Source: Streptomyces sp. P3 (lineage in GTDB: Bacteria; Actinomycetota; Actinomycetes; Streptomycetales; Streptomycetaceae). From it: a DNA stretch of 64,000 nucleotides. Location of the stretch: positions 9,734,001-9,798,000 of the forward strand of contig NZ_CP028369.1 in NCBI RefSeq assembly GCF_003032475.1, in the 5' to 3' direction. This document shows positions 17,570 through 26,502 of this stretch, piece by piece (within the stretch, counting starts at the first letter, position 1; every line of letters begins with the position of its first letter). Both the position numbers and the translations under genes were made by a program. The notes below the pieces were generated by a model that was not told the origin of the DNA, did no database searches, and saw only the letters and a list, made by a program, of their open reading frames with translations.

Positions 17570-18481
17570 ATGCAGCACGACGTGCGTACGGGGAGAACGG
17601 CCCGTCGTGGCAGAAAGGGCGTCACCTTGCTTGCGGCGCTGGGCAGTTGTGTCCTGCTGGCCGCCTCCGCGGCACCTGCCGCGGCGCACGGCGGGGGATA
17701 CGCGACGAGGTATGTCGCGCTCGGCGACTCCTACACCTCCGGCCCTCTCGTTCCCCGCCAGGTGGACGCCTACTGCGCCCGTTCCGATCACAACTACCCC
17801 TCCGTCGTGGCGGGTCGGCTGCGGGCGGCCGTCCTTGAGGACGTCAGCTGTAGCGGGGCCACGACCGAGAACATGTGGAAGCCGCAGGGAACCAAGAGCC
17901 CTCAGCTCGACGCGGTGGGCCGCAACAGCGACATCGTGTCGGTCCAGATCGGCGGCAACGACATCGGCTTCGGCTCCATCATCGGCACGTGCGCCCAGTT
18001 GGCCCCGCAGGACCCCACAGGCAACCCGTGCCAGCGCCACTACGGCGCCTCGGGCGTCGACGAACTCACCCTGGCGATCGCCAGGACCGGTCCGAAGGTC
18101 GCCCGGGTGTTGCGGGCCGTGCACGAAAGGGCGCCGCATGCCCGTGTCCTCGTCGTCGGCTACCCGGACCTGTTGCCCGACGACGGCAGCGGCTGCGCAC
18201 CGTCGGTGCCGTTCGCGACGCGCGACTTCGCCTACCTGCGGGACACCGGCAAGCGCCTCAACCTGATGCTGCGTCTGGTGGCCCGCTGGGGCGGCGCGGA
18301 GTACGTGGACACCTACGGTCCGACCGTCGGCCACGACATGTGCAAGCCGACGGCCCAGCGGTGGATCGAACCGCTGCAGCCCGCCTCGCCCGCCGCACCC
18401 GCACACCCCAACGCCAAGGGCGAGGAGGCCATGGCGGGGGCGGTGCTCGAGCGCCTGTCGCACCGGCACGGCGGCCACTGA
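17570..18481 (+). CDS. Secreted SGNH/GDSL hydrolase
   Basis: This is a 303-residue extracellular lipase/esterase. A Sec signal with RRGRKG and a hydrophobic core ends near ASAAPAAA. Block I is GDSYTSG with the catalytic Ser, block III IGGNDIGF supplies the oxyanion Gly/Asn, and the C-terminal AHPNAKG holds the catalytic His. Cys residues (YCARSDH, DVSCSGA, GTCAQL, NPCQRH, GCAPS, DMCKPT) suggest three disulfides, as in streptomycete SGNH lipases. ATG 17570 follows GGGGGAGG. It is a single-gene unit closed by a strong hairpin. Confidence 0.9.
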   Translation: MQHDVRTGRTARRGRKGVTLLAALGSCVLLAASAAPAAAHGGGYATRYVALGDSYTSGPLVPRQVDAYCARSDHNYPSVVAGRLRAAVLEDVSCSGATTENMWKPQGTKSPQLDAVGRNSDIVSVQIGGNDIGFGSIIGTCAQLAPQDPTGNPCQRHYGASGVDELTLAIARTGPKVARVLRAVHERAPHARVLVVGYPDLLPDDGSGCAPSVPFATRDFAYLRDTGKRLNLMLRLVARWGGAEYVDTYGPTVGHDMCKPTAQRWIEPLQPASPAAPAHPNAKGEEAMAGAVLERLSHRHGGH

Positions 18482-18502
18482 CCGGGAGAGCGGTGCAGGA
18501 CG

Positions 18503-18554
18503 GCCGGCAGGTCCCGGAGGACGCGCCCACGCCCGCCCTCCGGGACCTGCCGGC
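18503..18554 (+). terminator. 18-bp hairpin after the SGNH hydrolase
   Basis: GCCGGCAGGTCCCGGAGG (18503-18520) pairs exactly with 18537-18554 around a 16-base loop. It lies 22 bases after the hydrolase stop and before the convergent gene at 18637. It is a bidirectional terminator candidate. Confidence 0.8.
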
Positions 18555-18636
18555 TGTGTCGTCCTCGGGAGTTCCGTACGGAAAAAGCACCGGCGCGTTC
18601 CCGGTCGCCCCGCCCCGCCTCGCCTCGCCTGAATGG

Positions 18637-18954
18637 CTACACCTCGGAGTCGATGCCCGTCACGACCGCCGGTCCCAGCGGCGCACTCGTCCCGTCGAGC
18701 CCCGCGTCGTGCAGGGCCGCGTCCGCGAGCCGGCGAGCGTCCTCCTCGGCGTGCGTGGCGCTGTCCGCCTCGACCGCCAGCCGGATGGTGAACGTGTCGT
18801 CCTCGTTCACGCTGAGAGGGTCGAGGTCCTGCGCCTCTCCCATCCGCGTGTGGTGCGGATCGGAGGGGCGCAGGGCCCGGCCCAGGCGCGTCCGTGCGTC
18901 GTCCCCGACGGTGGTGGTGAAGGTACCGGGCACGGTGATGACGTAGGTCGTCAT
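18637..18954 (-). CDS. Conserved small protein, function unknown
   Basis: This is a 105-residue acidic soluble protein. Alternating strands TTYVITVPGTFTTTV and DTFTIRLAVEADSAT are followed by a helix HAEEDARRLADAALHDAG, giving a beta-alpha domain without signal peptide. ATG 18954 has an AAGGAAGGGAA ribosome site. No known motif is present. It is monocistronic and convergent with the SGNH hydrolase. Confidence 0.6.
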   Translation of the reverse strand: MTTYVITVPGTFTTTVGDDARTRLGRALRPSDPHHTRMGEAQDLDPLSVNEDDTFTIRLAVEADSATHAEEDARRLADAALHDAGLDGTSAPLGPAVVTGIDSEV

Positions 18955-19085
18955 GGTCTTCCCTTCCTTGCTTTTCCACCCGCCTACCCCGTGGCACCGC
19001 GGACACGATCTACGGACAGCCGTCGCTGCCCTGCTCTCGGCCCCTGCCCGCGGCCACCGGCGGGGTATCCATGATCTGTCCGCGC

Positions 19086-19370
19086 CCACCGGCAGAGGTA
19101 CGCCGAGGGTGCGGCATACGTGCCGGTGCTGCTGCGCGCCCGTGAGCTGTGGGACCGGCCGGCCGCGGAGGGAGCCGCCTGCACCTGCTCACTGACCCCG
19201 GACGAACAATTCGTCCTGTCCACCACCGGCCCGTCCCCATGTCACCGTCGCCTGCGGCTTCTCGGGCCACGGCTTCAAATTCGTCCGGGGGGGTCGGGGA
19301 GGTCATCGCCGACCTCGCCATGACCGGCACGACGGCCCCTTTCGAACTTTTCGACGCCCGGCGCAGCCGT
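19086..19370 (+). pseudogene. C-terminal remnant of a sarcosine/N-methyltryptophan oxidase (SolA-like)
   Basis: Three frames in series give a monomeric sarcosine oxidase tail. RYAEGAAYVPVLLRARELWD precedes CTCSLTPDEQFVLSTT in the frame of 19120, where the Cys corresponds to the covalent-FAD cysteine. A second frame gives PHVTVACGFSGHGFKFV, and a third VGEVIADLAMTGTTAPFELFDARR. The order and motifs match SolA-type flavoenzymes. Two frameshifts and the absence of the N-terminal FAD-binding half mark it as a dead remnant. Recognition is by recalled consensus. Confidence 0.6.
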
Positions 19371-19424
19371 TCCGCATCCGACCGAGACATCCCTGGCCGG
19401 TGGTGCGGGTCAGCAGGCGTGCTC

Positions 19425-19829
19425 TCAGCAGTGCCGCAGCCCGTACCTGCTCGGGTCGGCGTCGAACCAACTGGGTGTGAACACCCAGTCGGCCGGCACG
19501 TAACCCTCGCTGCCCTCGCTGATCCAGTCGGGCACCGTGCGGTACCAGGTCGTGTTCCCGCCGCCGTGCAGTCCGCCCGTCGACCAGCAGGTGAAGTAGC
19601 TGAACGTCGACTTCAGCAAGCCGTTGAAGGGGCTTTCGTGGAACGGGTCGAGCCGGGTCGGTGCGTCACCGCGGTTCCCGCACCACAGCCGCCCGTCATG
19701 GGCCCGGACGCCGCACTCGGCCGCCGCCGACGACGGAGCCGCCTGCGCGGACGGGGCGGCCAGCGTTCCGGCCAGCACCGTGGCCAGGCCGACGGAGATC
19801 AAGGCTGCCCTGACGTGTGTGCCGAACAT
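19425..19829 (-). CDS. Small secreted protein, function unknown
   Basis: This is a 134-residue protein with a Sec signal peptide ending at APSAQA-AP. The mature domain of about 100 residues has four Cys (ECGV, WCGN, TCWS, RHC) and several Trp. A start DGRLWCGNRGDAPTRLDP and the end FTPSWFDADPSRYGLRHC suggest a compact disulfide-bonded extracellular domain. ATG 19829 follows AGGAGAAC. It resembles streptomycete SH3-like secreted proteins, but that is a guess. Confidence 0.65.
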   Translation of the reverse strand: MFGTHVRAALISVGLATVLAGTLAAPSAQAAPSSAAAECGVRAHDGRLWCGNRGDAPTRLDPFHESPFNGLLKSTFSYFTCWSTGGLHGGGNTTWYRTVPDWISEGSEGYVPADWVFTPSWFDADPSRYGLRHC

Positions 19830-19948
19830 GGTTCTCCTCTGTTCTCGGTGATGGGCAGGCGTGACCGGCGGTAGTCGGGCAAGCCGTCGATCCCGCCCGC
19901 GATGGTGTCGACGCAGTGGTGGGCCGTCCCGTCACGAGGCGACGGAGT

Positions 19949-21271
19949 TCAGTACCAGCCCGTGCAGACGATGGAGCCGCCCTTGCCGTTGGTCCCACAG
20001 GCACGCATCACGACGCCGTTGTCGTTCCACTGGGTGGTGTACGCGTCGCCGCCCGAGGTGACGGTCGTGTAGCCGAGCATCGGGTCCCAGGTCTTCCCGC
20101 CGTCGTTGCTGCGGTCGACCCAGATCTCGTCACCGATCGTGCCGCCGACGATACGGCCCCAGGCACAGGCGGTCGTGCCGTTGTAGCGCAGCTCGACGGT
20201 GCGGCCGAACACGGTGGCGGACTTGGCCGTCCACGCACCGGCGGATTCGGGCGGGGTGCCGTCACCGCAGGAGGTGTTGGAGGAAGCCCCTTCCAAGGTG
20301 CCGCCGATCCTCGAGTACTCCCCGCACGACGGCACACCGGGTGTGACCGCCGGGCCCTGGATGAAGAGATTGCTGATCCAGCTGCGGTAGTCCGGCAGAT
20401 AGGTCCAGACGTTGTTGACCATGCCGTCCACGGTGGCCCGTTCCCCGACGCGCTGGCACAGCGCCCGCACGGCGACGGAAATGCCGTTGTCGACGGTCCA
20501 GTTGATGTCGCCGCCGGTCGTGGAGTCGTTCCGCAGGTTCGGCTGGCCCCAGGTCTTCACCTGCTTGCCGAGACCGTCGTACTCCCACACCGGGAAGACG
20601 CCCGAGACCTCGGGCCGCAGCGAACCCCGGTAGCCGGCCCAGGGGATGTCGGAGACTCTGACGGTCTCGCCCGACTGGGGCGATTCGAGCCTCTTGCCGT
20701 TGCCGAGGTACAGGGCGACGTGCGAGAGGTCCTCGCCGAAGTACATGATGTCACCGGGCAGCAGCGGAGCCTCACCCTGCGCCTTGGTGAACCTGGTGTG
20801 CGCGTAGCCCGGGTTCTGCCAGGTGGACTGTGTGGTGCGCTCGCTGATGATGTCCTGACGGGTGGCTTTGTACCAGGCCCAGCGCACGAGGCCGATGCAG
20901 TCGAAGCTCCAGTAGGTCGGATCGTTGACGGAGTCCGGGTCGGTCTCGTCCAGCATGCCCTGGCTGGGGCCGGGCAGGCCCCCGGCGTGGCCGCCGCCCC
21001 AGGCGTACATCCAACCGACGTAGCGGCAGGCGACTTTGACGGCGTCCTCGGCGGCGATGCTCGCTCCCGCCTTCAGCGGCGCACAGGTGTCGGCGGCCGG
21101 TGCGGCCGGTGCGGCCGGTGCGGAAGGTGCCGCGGTCGCCGTCGCCGCGGTCGGCAGGGCCAGGCAGGCCACGGCGACGGCGGCGGCGAGCAGCAGCCGC
21201 AGCAGTCGAAAGCGGCCGTGCGGTGTTCCGTCGCGGTGGCGGTCGCGTTGTCTCTGCCTCTGTCTTCTCAT
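19949..21271 (-). CDS. Secreted NlpC/P60-type peptidoglycan hydrolase with C-terminal add-on domain
   Basis: This is a 440-residue exported protein: Arg-rich N terminus, signal core and an Ala/Pro linker. An NlpC/P60 domain at about 65-230 has catalytic Cys near 122 (SFDCIGLVRWAWY) and His near 183 (LSHVALYLGNGK). These enzymes cut D-Glu-meso-DAP bonds in wall peptides. The last 90 residues (CAWGRIVGGTIGDEIWVDRS..., ending SIVCTGWY) look like a DUF2690-type domain often found in Streptomyces secreted proteins. ATG 21271 follows GGGGAACG. It is probably involved in wall remodelling. Confidence 0.8.
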   Translation of the reverse strand: MRRQRQRQRDRHRDGTPHGRFRLLRLLLAAAVAVACLALPTAATATAAPSAPAAPAAPAADTCAPLKAGASIAAEDAVKVACRYVGWMYAWGGGHAGGLPGPSQGMLDETDPDSVNDPTYWSFDCIGLVRWAWYKATRQDIISERTTQSTWQNPGYAHTRFTKAQGEAPLLPGDIMYFGEDLSHVALYLGNGKRLESPQSGETVRVSDIPWAGYRGSLRPEVSGVFPVWEYDGLGKQVKTWGQPNLRNDSTTGGDINWTVDNGISVAVRALCQRVGERATVDGMVNNVWTYLPDYRSWISNLFIQGPAVTPGVPSCGEYSRIGGTLEGASSNTSCGDGTPPESAGAWTAKSATVFGRTVELRYNGTTACAWGRIVGGTIGDEIWVDRSNDGGKTWDPMLGYTTVTSGGDAYTTQWNDNGVVMRACGTNGKGGSIVCTGWY

Positions 21272-21791
21272 GTCGTTCCCCGTTTTCTACGGCCGTGGTC
21301 GGCGTCGCACGACCGGTCGGCCGGTCGTGCGCTTGGCGGCATGGGTGGAGCGGTCACGGCGGTCTGTCGGTGCCGTGAGGGGTGCCCCACAGCAGCTTGT
21401 CGGCGGCGCGACCGTCCTGTCGACGCAGAGCCGTTGCCCGGCCGAACGGGCAACGGGAAACGCTCGGGAAACCCCCTGTGAGCAGTGCCATCGGCCGGCA
21501 CCAGTCGGTTGAGGGGCACGCGCCGTCCCTCCCTGGCGACAGATTCGATCCGGGGGTGATCGCTCCGCGCAAGCGCGCCTGTGGCGAAACGCGAGTGGGT
21601 TCGGCTTGGGTGGGGCCGACGACGGCCCTGCCTCCCTGCCGCTGCCGAACTCCCCGCTGTAGCGTTCACCTGTTCTCGTTGCAACGAACGGTAGGTGGGG
21701 TTGCGTTAGTTCGGCATCATTGCAACATTTTCATCACGTTCACCTGCACATATTGCTCTCCCTTGCGATAAATCAGTTGCCGGAATGATGA
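21272..21791. other. Long non-coding, partly AT-rich region
   Basis: About 520 bases separate divergent genes. Positions 21670-21790 are unusually AT-rich. They hold GTTGCAAC-related repeats (CGTTGCAACGAACG near 21678 and ATTGCAACATTTTC near 21719), plausible promoter or operator elements. No coding frame is convincing. Confidence 0.45.
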
Positions 21792-22460
21792 ATGCAACGT
21801 AGCGTTTCCGGTATGAGGAAAGAGGGGGCAGGGGCTTTGAGGGCCGGGAAGCGCGCGTTACGCAACGGTGATCGGACGACGGGGTCGGGGAGCGTGGAAA
21901 CAGTGCAGAGCGGGCAGCGGACGGCGTCCGGCGCCTTCGCCTCTTTCACCCGCTTCGTGCTCTGCGGCGGGGGAGTGGGGGTCGCCTCGAGCTTCGCAGT
22001 GGCGGCGCTCGCCTCCTGGACGCCCTGGGCCCTGGCCAACGCCCTGACCACCGCGGTCTCCACGCTCCTGGCCACCGAGTTGCACGCCCGCTTCACCTTC
22101 GGCGTGGGCGGACACGCTACAGGGCGGCAGCATGCGCAGTCGGCCGGGTCCGCGGCGGCCGCCTACGCGATGACCTGTGTGGCGATGGTCGTTCTGCGGC
22201 AGCTGGTGGAGACACCCGGTGCGGTGCTCGAACAGGTCGTGTACCTGTCCGCCACGGGTCTTGCCGGTGTCGCGCGGTTCGCGGTGCTCCGCCTCGTGGT
22301 CTTCGCCCGCAACCGTTCGGAGGTCGCGGCCGCCGCGAGCGACGGCTGGCGGGGCGCCGACGTCGACGCCGATGCCGTCGGCGGGGCCCGTCCCGTGCGC
22401 CCGGCAGCGAACCACGGCGCGGCCCCGACCGACCTGGCGACGCTCTGCCGAGCAGCCTGA
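21792..22460 (+). CDS. GtrA-like small membrane protein
   Basis: This is a protein of up to 222 residues with four hydrophobic helices between about 50 and 175. The pattern FTRFVLCGGGVGVASSFA, then LATELHARFTFG and GLAGVARFAVLRLVVFAR is the GtrA/DPMS flippase-like signature (F-x-x-VG, N/H-x-x-x-TF). Such proteins act in transfer of lipid-linked sugars. The start is uncertain: ATG 21792, ATG 21813 or a GTG near 21894 with GGGGAG upstream are possible. The C-terminal tail is hydrophilic and low-complexity. Confidence 0.65.
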   Translation: MQRSVSGMRKEGAGALRAGKRALRNGDRTTGSGSVETVQSGQRTASGAFASFTRFVLCGGGVGVASSFAVAALASWTPWALANALTTAVSTLLATELHARFTFGVGGHATGRQHAQSAGSAAAAYAMTCVAMVVLRQLVETPGAVLEQVVYLSATGLAGVARFAVLRLVVFARNRSEVAAAASDGWRGADVDADAVGGARPVRPAANHGAAPTDLATLCRAA

Positions 22461-22950
22461 CCGTTCAGCCGCCGAGCATGCGTCCACACGTGGCGTCCGT
22501 TTCGGTCGTCCGGCGCCCGGCCCCGGACGGACGGAGGCGAAGGCCGTGGTGAGCCGGTCGGACAAGGACGCCGAAGAGGGGTGGGGATCCTGACGCGGTG
22601 CGAGCGTGCAGACACCGCGGGTCGGGGGATCGACGAGTGTCACCGATGTGACGTCGGGCCGCAGCGCGGCCGTCAGCATCCCGGGGCGGCGCGATGGCGT
22701 GACCGGTGACGCGTGAGGCGTACGACTCCTGAGGTTGGGGCGGTGGCGCTCCGCCTGGGTGTGGGTGGCGCTGGAGCCGGTCGGCCCTCCCGGTCGGGTC
22801 GATCGCGCCGATGTCATCGGCACCGCTTCCAGGACCGGCAGGGTGGGCGGCAAGGACCGGTCCCGCCGCCCGAAGTGCAGCAATTCCCCTGACGGCGCAC
22901 GTGTGCAGGCGAGTTCAGGGAAACGCGGTCCACCGCTTATGATCTTGATC
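22461..22950. other. Region without a recognised gene
   Basis: About 490 bases. Open frames on both strands lack ribosome sites and motifs. The right end holds the promoter for the next gene: TATGAT at 22938-22943 and a TTCAGG 17 bases upstream. Confidence 0.4.
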
Positions 22951-23241
22951 ATGTCTGTGCAGAACTCCGACAGGACCCTTTCCCGCAAGCAGAGGCTGCA
23001 GGAGAAGCAACGCCGCCAGCTCGCGGTGGTGGACACCGTGGACAAGGCCGAGGCCAAGGCCCGCAAGGCTGAGATCGAACTGGCCGTGGCCGTCACCGAG
23101 GCGGTGCAGGTGTTCGGGGACGAGCACGCCGCGTCGGAAGGACTGGACATGCCCGTGGAAGCGATTCGGCGCTTCCTGGGGATGGCGCGGGACGAAGTGG
23201 CCGGTGCCGACGACATCCCCGAGGCCGTCGACGTCTCCTGA
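22951..23241 (+). CDS. Small coiled-coil protein, function unknown
   Basis: This is a 96-residue cytoplasmic protein with a strongly charged helical N-terminal half (RKQRLQEKQRRQLAVVDTVDKAEAKARKAEIEL) likely to form a coiled coil. An amphipathic part GLDMPVEAIRRFLGMARDEV follows. ATG 22951 lies only 7 bases after a TATGAT -10 hexamer, so the message is probably leaderless; ATG 22939 would sit inside the promoter. No family is recognised. It resembles mobile-element accessory or DNA-binding helical proteins, without proof. Confidence 0.55.
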   Translation: MSVQNSDRTLSRKQRLQEKQRRQLAVVDTVDKAEAKARKAEIELAVAVTEAVQVFGDEHAASEGLDMPVEAIRRFLGMARDEVAGADDIPEAVDVS

Positions 23242-23654
23242 GGCGCAACTCGCGTCACCGCCCTCGCCTCTGAGGGCACAGGCCGACTGCTCCGACCCGG
23301 CACGGAAAGACCGCGACCTCCTGCGAAGCGGCGGTCTCTCCCACGTTGGTCTCTTCTTCCTGGTCCCGGACCTGCGGCCACCGCAGCGCCTCGCTCCAGA
23401 AAGCGTCGACCTCCTGTCCCGGCCGAGGGCTCCGGACCAGAACCGCGTCGGCGCCGACGGCCGGGTGGCCGAGACGGTGCGGCACGGCGACGACGTCCTC
23501 TGTCCGATACGCGTCGCAAGCCGCTCCAGCCCGTTCCGGGAGCCGGAGAGCGCAATGCCCGCCGCCATTCGGCCGACGGCCCCCGCCTCGTTCGACCTTG
23601 CGGTAGGCCGGCCGCGAGGCGGGGACCGACGCTCCGCCCGGCCGGAGGGTGGCG
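23242..23654. other. Region without a recognised gene
   Basis: About 410 bases between the coiled-coil gene and the SapA fragment. No ribosome-site-linked frame or familiar motif was found on either strand. Confidence 0.35.
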
Positions 23655-23753
23655 TCAGCGGGTGTGGGTGGTCCGGTGCTCGGTGAGCGCGGCGCAGTTG
23701 GAGCCGGTCACCTGGACGTAGGTGTTGTCGATGCCGCCGTCCCGGTCGACACC
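23655..23753 (-). pseudogene. 3' fragment of a second SapA-like gene
   Basis: Read on the minus strand, the last 32 codons are almost the same as the end of the SapA-like gene at 9145: ..TYVQVTGSNCAALTEHRTTHTR and stop, against ..VYVQVSGSNCGSLREHRVTYTR. Homology stops abruptly near 23753, where the XRE gene takes over. This is a truncated duplicate with no start or signal peptide. Confidence 0.7.
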
Positions 23754-24037
23754 CCGTGAGCATCCGTCACGGCAGCCCCGGACGCGTCATCGGTCTGCGC
23801 CAAACGTCCGCGTCCTCCGTCTGCGGTGGCGTCCTCTGTCTCCCAGCGCAGCAGGTCGCCCGGCTGGCACTCGAGCACTTCGCAGAGCGCGGCGAGCGTT
23901 GCGAAGCGCACCGCCCGTGCGCGGCCGTTCTTGAGTACCGCGAGGTTGGCGGGCGTGATCCCGATGCGGTCCGCCAGCTCGCCCACGGACATCTTCCGCC
24001 TGGCCAGCATCACGTCGATGTCGACGGCGATCGGCAT
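23708..24037 (-). CDS. XRE-family regulator (YozG-like) partnered with DUF2975
   Basis: This is a 109-residue protein. Its first 70 residues are a Cro/C1 helix-turn-helix (MLARRKMSVGELADRIGITPANLAVLKNGRARAVRF) followed by LAALCEVLECQPGDLL, the standard form of the small regulator found beside DUF2975 membrane proteins. ATG 24035-24037 overlaps the DUF2975 stop by one base (TGATG). The usual protein ends soon after LRW; here about 35 extra residues run into the SapA fragment, so the tail is probably acquired. It presumably represses its operon at the palindrome 24552-24574. Confidence 0.85.
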   Translation of the reverse strand: MPIAVDIDVMLARRKMSVGELADRIGITPANLAVLKNGRARAVRFATLAALCEVLECQPGDLLRWETEDATADGGRGRLAQTDDASGAAVTDAHGVSTGTAASTTPTSR

Positions 24038-24522
24038 CAGATCACCTCGTCCAACTCGGCCTGCATCCGCACCGCTTCGACATCGCGCGCGACGGCCTGG
24101 ACGAGCAGCATCCGCAGGACGAGCACGATGAGCGCGATCCCGAGGATGGCCACGCCGACCCCGCCCATGATGACGGTGACGCCAGGGTCGTCACGCTGGC
24201 CGGGCGCATTCACGGCCGTCACCGCGAACCACACGAGGGCGGCCGCCACGATCGCGCCGATCACTCCGTCCACGTACCGGAAGGCGGAGTGGGAGAACAC
24301 GGTTCCGCGGCGCACCATCGTCACCAGCCGCCATACGCAGACCAGGGCGACCTGGACCGACGCCATGCCCACAATCGTGAGCACGCGCAGCGGGGTCAGC
24401 GGGAGGGATCCGTCCTCCGGGTCGGTGGCCAGTGCCCACACCATTGACGCCTGGACGAACACGGTGCCGGTGAGCACCACCACGAGCACGGCGCGCAGCG
24501 CACGCACTGTCAGTTTCCCCAC
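24037..24522 (-). CDS. DUF2975 family membrane protein
   Basis: This is a 161-residue protein with four hydrophobic helices (LRAVLVVVLTGTVFVQ, LRVLTIVGMASVQVALVCVW, GVIGAIVAAALVWFAV, GVAILGIALIVLVLRMLL). RRGTVFSHSAFRYVDGVIG, between the second and third helices, is the DUF2975 hallmark. GTG 24522 is chosen because GGAAGGACGGGAC precedes it; ATG 24537 has no ribosome site. It is co-transcribed with the XRE regulator. The role of these pairs is unknown, perhaps sensing at the membrane. Confidence 0.85.
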   Translation of the reverse strand: MGKLTVRALRAVLVVVLTGTVFVQASMVWALATDPEDGSLPLTPLRVLTIVGMASVQVALVCVWRLVTMVRRGTVFSHSAFRYVDGVIGAIVAAALVWFAVTAVNAPGQRDDPGVTVIMGGVGVAILGIALIVLVLRMLLVQAVARDVEAVRMQAELDEVI

Positions 24523-24551
24523 GTCCCGTCCTTCCATCGACTTACGATGGA

Positions 24552-24574
24552 AACCTATCGAGATTCGATAGGTT
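24552..24574. promoter_or_regulatory. Perfect palindromic operator for the XRE/DUF2975 operon
   Basis: AACCTATCGA-GAT-TCGATAGGTT is a perfect 23-base palindrome centred 40 bases upstream of the DUF2975 start. Its position and symmetry make it the likely binding site of the XRE protein encoded downstream. The divergent side leads to the aldo/keto reductase region. Confidence 0.7.
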
Positions 24575-24659
24575 GAGCAAGTGTTGTGGGAAAGGTTTCG
24601 CGTTGTTTGGCGTCGTGGTGGGACGTCGCGGGGCCCGGGCGGGACGCCGGGGCGACGAC

Positions 24660-24690
24660 TTGCGTTGGAGTGCGCTCCAGGGCGTAGCGT
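24660..24690 (+). promoter_or_regulatory. MerR-type promoter with 19-bp spacer
   Basis: TTGCGT (24660-24665) and TAGCGT (24685-24690) are separated by 19 bases that contain TTGGAG-TGCG-CTCCAG, an interrupted dyad. Overlong spacers with a central dyad are typical of MerR-family activated promoters, commonly found ahead of aldo/keto reductases in Streptomyces. No MerR gene is in the vicinity. Confidence 0.65.
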
Positions 24691-24843
24691 CGCGGACACC
24701 GCGGCGCACGAAACCCATGCGGCCCAGGCCTCTCACGGGATGCCGAGCGGTGGAATCCGTCGCTAGATGGATGAGGGCGTGGGCCTCGTGGCGTCCGAAC
24801 GACGAACGACGAACGAGTATGCAGGGAAAGGCTGGGATACGGC

Positions 24844-25833
<990 letters not shown>

Positions 25834-25852
25834 TGCTGCTGCCGGACAAGTG

Positions 25853-25882
25853 CACCACGGGACCTTGACCGGTCCCGTGGTG
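25853..25882 (+). terminator. 12-bp hairpin after the aldo/keto reductase
   Basis: CACCACGGGACC (25853-25864) pairs with GGTCCCGTGGTG (25871-25882) around a 6-base loop, 20 bases after the stop codon. Confidence 0.75.
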
Positions 25883-26300
25883 TCTGGTGTCGCCAGGCTC
25901 AGCGGGTGTGGACGCGGGGGCGGCGGGTGCGGTCCGGCTCGGCCTCGCGCAGGTCCTCCCGGGTGAGCGGGGCCACCTCGCCCTGGCCGAGGGGAGGGGC
26001 TGCGGGACGCTGGCGAACGGGCCGCCCTCGGTGACGGGCCTGGTCCCACACCTCTCCCTCGAGTGGCACCCCGTCGGCCGGCCTTGCCCGGGCGCGTAGC
26101 CGTCGGCGGAGGTGCCCGTTCACACCGCGGCCGGCATGGTCACGGCGATCACCGCCGAGCTGATGAGCACCAGTAACCCGCCCTGTGACGCCGACGCGCG
26201 CCCTGTCGTGCCGGGCGCGCGGTGCCGCGCCGGGGAGTGTCGGCGGCGCCCGGTGCGCTGTCACGGCTGCCGACTGCCCCTACCGCGTCGCAGTGGACTG
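25883..26300. other. Degenerate region, possible decayed small membrane gene
   Basis: On the minus strand a hydrophobic stretch (GGLLVLISSAVIAVTMPAA) ends in a stop at about 26120. Another frame then gives a polar tail finishing VAPLTREDLREAEPDRTRRPRVHTR and stop near 25899. Together these could be a frame-broken membrane peptide gene, but nothing is recognised. No other coding signal is present. Confidence 0.25.
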
Positions 26301-26372
26301 GCTTGACGTCATCTGGTGCCACTCTGTGCCATTCGGAGCCACTCCGTGGCCTCCGGGAGGCGTTGGCGTGCA

Positions 26373-26502
26373 TGGCGTCACCGTGGCCCATGGGTGGCGT
26401 CCCCAGATCTTCGCAGGTCAAAGCGCTCACGTTGAGCGTCACACATGGAAGTGTCACATGGCGCCTTGCGTGTGGCGCCATAGTGGTGTCATCATGGCGT
26501 CA
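26373..26502 (+). promoter_or_regulatory. Operator array of TGGCGYCA-like repeats upstream of the RHH regulator
   Basis: TGGCGCCA (26473), TGGTGTCA (26484) and TGGCGTCA (26495) lie exactly 11 bases apart, and the last one ends on the A of the start codon. Related copies sit at 26459 (TGGCGCCT), 26394 (TGGCGTCC) and 26373 (TGGCGTCA). Helically phased octamers fit cooperative binding of ribbon-helix-helix dimers, so the downstream regulator probably represses itself here. Confidence 0.6.

Noticed and set aside
25899..26264. Small minus-strand gene of 121 codons
   Set aside because: The frame is interrupted relative to its hydrophobic part, and no ribosome site or family could be recognised; noted only as a degenerate region.
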